From Bacillota bacterium (GTDB lineage Bacteria; Bacillota; Bacilli; Alicyclobacillales; SLC66): a stretch of DNA of 8,428 bases. The position numbers and the translations under genes were made by a program. Under the pieces are notes generated by a model that saw only the letters and a program-made list of their open reading frames with translations, had not been told where the DNA came from and searched no databases. The stretch covers positions 1-8,428 of the forward strand of contig JAKACR010000109.1 of the NCBI GenBank assembly GCA_021821225.1, read 5' to 3'. Below, piece after piece: positions 6,602 to 8,428 of this stretch. Numbering within the stretch: position 1 is the stretch's first letter; every line of letters begins with the position of its first letter.

Positions 6602-7045
6602 ATGGAACGGACGTTCATCATGGTGAAACCGGACGGTGTACAGCGGGGATTGATTGGCGAAATTGTTTCGCGTTTTGAGCGTAAAGGGATGAAGATGGTG
6701 GGTGGGAAGATGTTGCTGGTTCCGCGTTCCCTTGCGGAACAGCACTATGCGGAGCACAGGGAACGCGCTTTTTTCTCTGAGTTGGTAGAATTCATCACAT
6801 CCTCGCCGGTTTTCGCCATGGTCTGGGAAGGGACGAATGCCATTGCGACGGCGCGAACAATGATAGGAAAAACCAATCCTGCGGATGCGGCTCCGGGAAC
6901 GATGCGCGGCGATCTCGCACAGAGCGTGGGCATGAATCTGATTCACGGCAGCGACTCTCCGGACAGTGCCGCGCGGGAAATCGCCCTCTGGTTCAAGCCT
7001 GAGGAAATCACGCCATTTGAACAGACGATATCGTGTTGGATTTGA
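6602..7045 (+). CDS. ndk: Nucleoside diphosphate kinase
   Basis: Transfers the terminal phosphate between nucleoside tri- and diphosphates through a phosphohistidine, balancing the cytosolic (d)NTP pools. The 147-aa product starts [16 protein letters not shown], the standard N-terminus. It carries the Kpn-loop region with [13 protein letters not shown] (92-104) and the active-site motif NLIHGSDS (112-119, catalytic His115). Length is normal. ATG 6602 is preceded by AAAGGGGA (6588-6595, spacing 6); the frame stays open upstream to 6368 but runs through the hepT terminator and the promoter, so the longer form is rejected. It has its own promoter, and cheR lies 71 nt downstream with no terminator between them, so the two may share a transcript. 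No odd features. Confidence 0.98.
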   Translation: MERTFIMVKPDGVQRGLIGEIVSRFERKGMKMVGGKMLLVPRSLAEQHYAEHRERAFFSELVEFITSSPVFAMVWEGTNAIATARTMIGKTNPADAAPGTMRGDLAQSVGMNLIHGSDSPDSAAREIALWFKPEEITPFEQTISCWI

Positions 7046-7054
7046 CGAGGCGTG

Positions 7055-7080
7055 CGGATCGGCAGAGGATGTGCCGACCG
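7055..7080 (+). other. Hairpin between ndk and cheR
   Basis: TCGGCA (7059-7064) pairs with TGCCGA (7072-7077) around a 7-nt loop, extended by CGG/CCG across one bulged A. No T-run follows, so it is not a simple terminator. It could stabilise the ndk 3' end or be a processing site in an ndk-cheR transcript. Confidence 0.45.
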
Positions 7081-7116
7081 CGGCGGGGCCATCAACGGAT
7101 CTGAGGAGAAGCGTCC

Positions 7117-7914
7117 ATGGACGACTATGAGCGCTTCGTGATAGATTTTCGGGCAGCCACGAATATTGATCTGTCACTGTATAAGCGCATGCAGATGGAA
7201 CGTCGTCTGCGCGCATTGCGGGATCGATACGGGTACGATACGTTTTCGGCGTATTGGACGGATGTTTTGCACAATCCGGAACACATGAACGAACTGATCG
7301 ACCGTGTGACGATCAATGTGAGTGAGTTCTATCGCAACAGCGACCGCTGGACCTATTTGCAGGATGTGGAGGCGCCGGAATTGTGGCGCAGGCGGAGGCG
7401 GTCTCCGCGGCCGCAGCCCCTGCGGTGCTGGAGTGCTGCCTGCAGTACGGGCGAAGAACCGTACACGCTGGCGCTCGTCCTGCAAAACACGGTTCCTCTG
7501 GAGGACATTGAAATTCTCGCGACGGACATCGACGCGCGTGCTCTGTCTGTCGCCAGGGAGGGCAGGTACGCGCTTGACACCGTACGCGCCGTTCCTTCCG
7601 AAATCAGGCGGCGGTTTTTTGCGCTTGACCCGGCGGACGGGACGGCGAAAATTTCCGCCGCGATCGTTGGCCGGGTGGAATTTCGCAGACACGATCTGTT
7701 GCGGGATCCGTACGGCGGTGATTACGATCTGATCGTGTGCCGAAATGTCCTGATCTATTTTACCGAGGATGCCAAGGATGACGTGTTTGCGCGGTTTGCC
7801 AAGGCATTGAATCCGGGAGGCGTGCTGTTCGTCGGCAGTACGGAACACATCCCCGATTCGGAGCGATTCGGATTGGTTGCAAGAGCCCCTTATTTTTACC
7901 AGCGGCCGGAATAA
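7117..7914 (+). CDS. cheR: Chemotaxis protein methyltransferase CheR
   Basis: SAM-dependent enzyme that methylates glutamates of methyl-accepting chemotaxis receptors, setting their adaptation state. The 265-aa product has the N-terminal all-helical CheR domain (residues 1 to about 75, with LSLYKRMQMERRLRAL and TINVSEFYRN, 65-74) and the methyltransferase domain: SAM motif WSAACSTGEEPYTLAL from Trp105, ATDIDARAL, and DLIVCRNVLIYF (from 204). It ends LFVGSTEHIPDSERFGLV and YQRPE, as in B. subtilis CheR (256 aa). ATG 7117 has GAGGAG at 7103-7108, 8 nt upstream. In B. subtilis cheR also follows ndk, so the context is conserved; the aro genes that come next there are absent. No clear terminator follows. 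Confidence 0.96.
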   Translation: MDDYERFVIDFRAATNIDLSLYKRMQMERRLRALRDRYGYDTFSAYWTDVLHNPEHMNELIDRVTINVSEFYRNSDRWTYLQDVEAPELWRRRRRSPRPQPLRCWSAACSTGEEPYTLALVLQNTVPLEDIEILATDIDARALSVAREGRYALDTVRAVPSEIRRRFFALDPADGTAKISAAIVGRVEFRRHDLLRDPYGGDYDLIVCRNVLIYFTEDAKDDVFARFAKALNPGGVLFVGSTEHIPDSERFGLVARAPYFYQRPE

Positions 7915-8086
7915 GCAAAATGGCCTTAGAAAGAATCGCGGCATGGATCGAATCGCGTTGAGATGATGACATGTCCTATGGAATTCTTGAACGAACTGCC
8001 CGCGCAACCCCCTCATAGGCGTGAAGTGCCAGACGGTGATCGGATGGCGGCCACACACTGGCGATCATCCGTTCTGCTGTATGAGT
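7915..8086. other. Non-coding interval after cheR with one clear hairpin
   Basis: No supportable gene. A two-part hairpin lies at 8041-8071: CGGATG pairs with CATCCG, a 3x3 internal loop follows, then GCCA/TGGC around a 5-nt CACAC loop. No T-run follows. GAATCGCG occurs twice near 7933 and 7950. The frame beginning at ATG 7920 has only 13 codons and no ribosome site. Where B. subtilis has aroF there is nothing comparable. Confidence 0.5.
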
Positions 8087-8157
8087 GCCTGTTCAAAAGA
8101 GGGTAGGTAAGACCCTCGCCGTGCAATTGGACATGGAATCAACCAGATGTGCCGTGG
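8087..8157 (+). repeat. Diverged, truncated copy of the left end of the 1255-1455 element
   Basis: Aligns with 1255-1326 at 57 of 72 columns with one single-base gap (hand alignment). Shared blocks include GTTCAAAA, GAGGG-AGG, GACCC-CGC, GTGCAAT-GGACATGG and TGTGC-GTGG. It starts at the same terminal base (G of GCC(A/T)GTTC). The similarity fades just before tRNA-Gly; no right-hand inverted repeat and no 9-bp direct repeat can be found, so this is a solo end or a deletion remnant. Confidence 0.8.
8095..8117 (-). terminator. Likely terminator of tRNA-Gly, inside the repeat copy
   Basis: Read on the minus strand: GAGGGT (8117-8112), a 7-nt loop CTTACCT, ACCCTC (8104-8099), then TTTT (8098-8095). 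The perfect 6-bp stem plus T-run lies 66 nt beyond the end of the tRNA-Gly gene. No nearer terminator is visible. Confidence 0.68.
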
Positions 8158-8183
8158 GGCTTTTTACCGGACTTTTCTTGTGA

Positions 8184-8255
<72 letters not shown>

Positions 8256-8272
8256 ATGTACAGTGTGTACAT
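8256..8272. promoter_or_regulatory. Perfect dyad at the tRNA-Gly start site
   Basis: ATGTACA-GTG-TGTACAT: a 7-bp perfect inverted repeat with a 3-bp centre. It fills the gap between the tRNA-Gly 5' end and its -10 hexamer, overlaps that -10 by two bases, and is centred near the predicted start at about 8264. It looks like an operator; no known regulator is assigned. Confidence 0.5.
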
Positions 8273-8299
8273 TATACTTCACAAAGACCGGTACCGCAA
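8271..8299 (-). promoter_or_regulatory. Promoter of tRNA-Gly
   Basis: On the minus strand TTGCGG (8299-8294), a 17-nt spacer and a perfect TATAAT (8276-8271). Predicted start is around 8264, leaving a leader of about nine bases. Confidence 0.85.
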
Positions 8300-8428
8300 C
8301 TGATCTGGCACGGCACCAGGGCCCACGCATCTTTCTTCCAATTCTTCGACCTTGCCCTGCCTTTCGGCGCAATCATGGTCTCCCTTACCCTGATTCGTGT
8401 CTATACGACAGGTTTCGCGGTTTGTGGA
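8300..8428. other. Window edge, no supportable gene
   Basis: Two plus-strand frames and one minus-strand frame stay open from here to the window edge. The minus-strand frame stops at 8279 inside the tRNA-Gly promoter. None has a recognisable domain or a good ribosome site, and this stretch is too short to decide. One plus-strand frame contains a hydrophobic stretch (about 8360-8428). Confidence 0.3.

Noticed and set aside
7055..7080. Terminator between ndk and cheR
   Set aside because: The hairpin is real on paper but no T-run follows; GC-rich sequence comes next.
8272..8376. A 34-residue minus-strand frame with an AAGGGAG motif upstream
   Set aside because: Spacing from the motif to ATG is only about 3 nt and the stop overlaps the tRNA-Gly -10; no recognisable product.

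Overview
The window is ordinary Gram-positive, endospore-forming bacterial chromosome. It combines spoIVA (a spore-coat morphogenetic ATPase found only in endospore formers), mtrB (the TRAP regulator), the two-part heptaprenyl diphosphate synthase hepS/hepT around menG, then ndk and cheR. By eye the G+C is moderately high (roughly 55-60%), with frequent GTG starts and strong AGGAGG-like ribosome sites. This fits a higher-GC member of the class Bacilli, possibly Alicyclobacillaceae-like; the family is an inference. The order spoIVA-mtrB-hepS-menG-hepT-ndk-cheR matches Bacillus subtilis, except that hbs and folE (mtrA), which lie between spoIVA and mtrB there, are absent, and no aroF follows cheR.

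Layout. Positions 23-1244 hold gcvH and lipM, 13 nt apart: the lipoyl carrier protein and the octanoyltransferase that loads it. At 1246-1464 lies a compact, non-coding, transposon-like element: a 201-bp body with 21-bp imperfect terminal inverted repeats, a 9-bp direct repeat on each side, and nested hairpins inside. A clear sigma-E type promoter (1547-1577) follows and drives spoIVA (GTG start 1632, 492 aa, exactly the B. subtilis length). After about 260 nt with no convincing gene comes tRNA-Pro(GGG), a textbook terminator, and then mtrB only 31 nt later. An extended -10 promoter starts the menaquinone side-chain group hepS-menG-hepT (3818-6465), closed by a terminator. ndk has its own promoter, and cheR follows it after 71 nt. 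The last 500 nt are mostly non-coding. They hold a diverged, truncated copy of the start of the 1255-1455 element (8087-8157), a minus-strand tRNA-Gly(CCC) whose likely terminator lies inside that copy, and a perfect dyad at the tRNA-Gly start site.

How the genes work together. GcvH and LipM form the entry point of the Bacillus-type lipoate assembly route. HepS and HepT make the C35 prenyl chain of menaquinone-7, and MenG performs the last ring methylation after that chain is attached. SpoIVA, Ndk, CheR and TRAP are conserved neighbours with separate roles.

I found no wholly new enzymatic system. The most interesting signals are non-coding: the dispersed repeat family whose ends resemble outward-facing terminators, the terminator squeezed between tRNA-Pro and mtrB, and the palindrome over the tRNA-Gly start.
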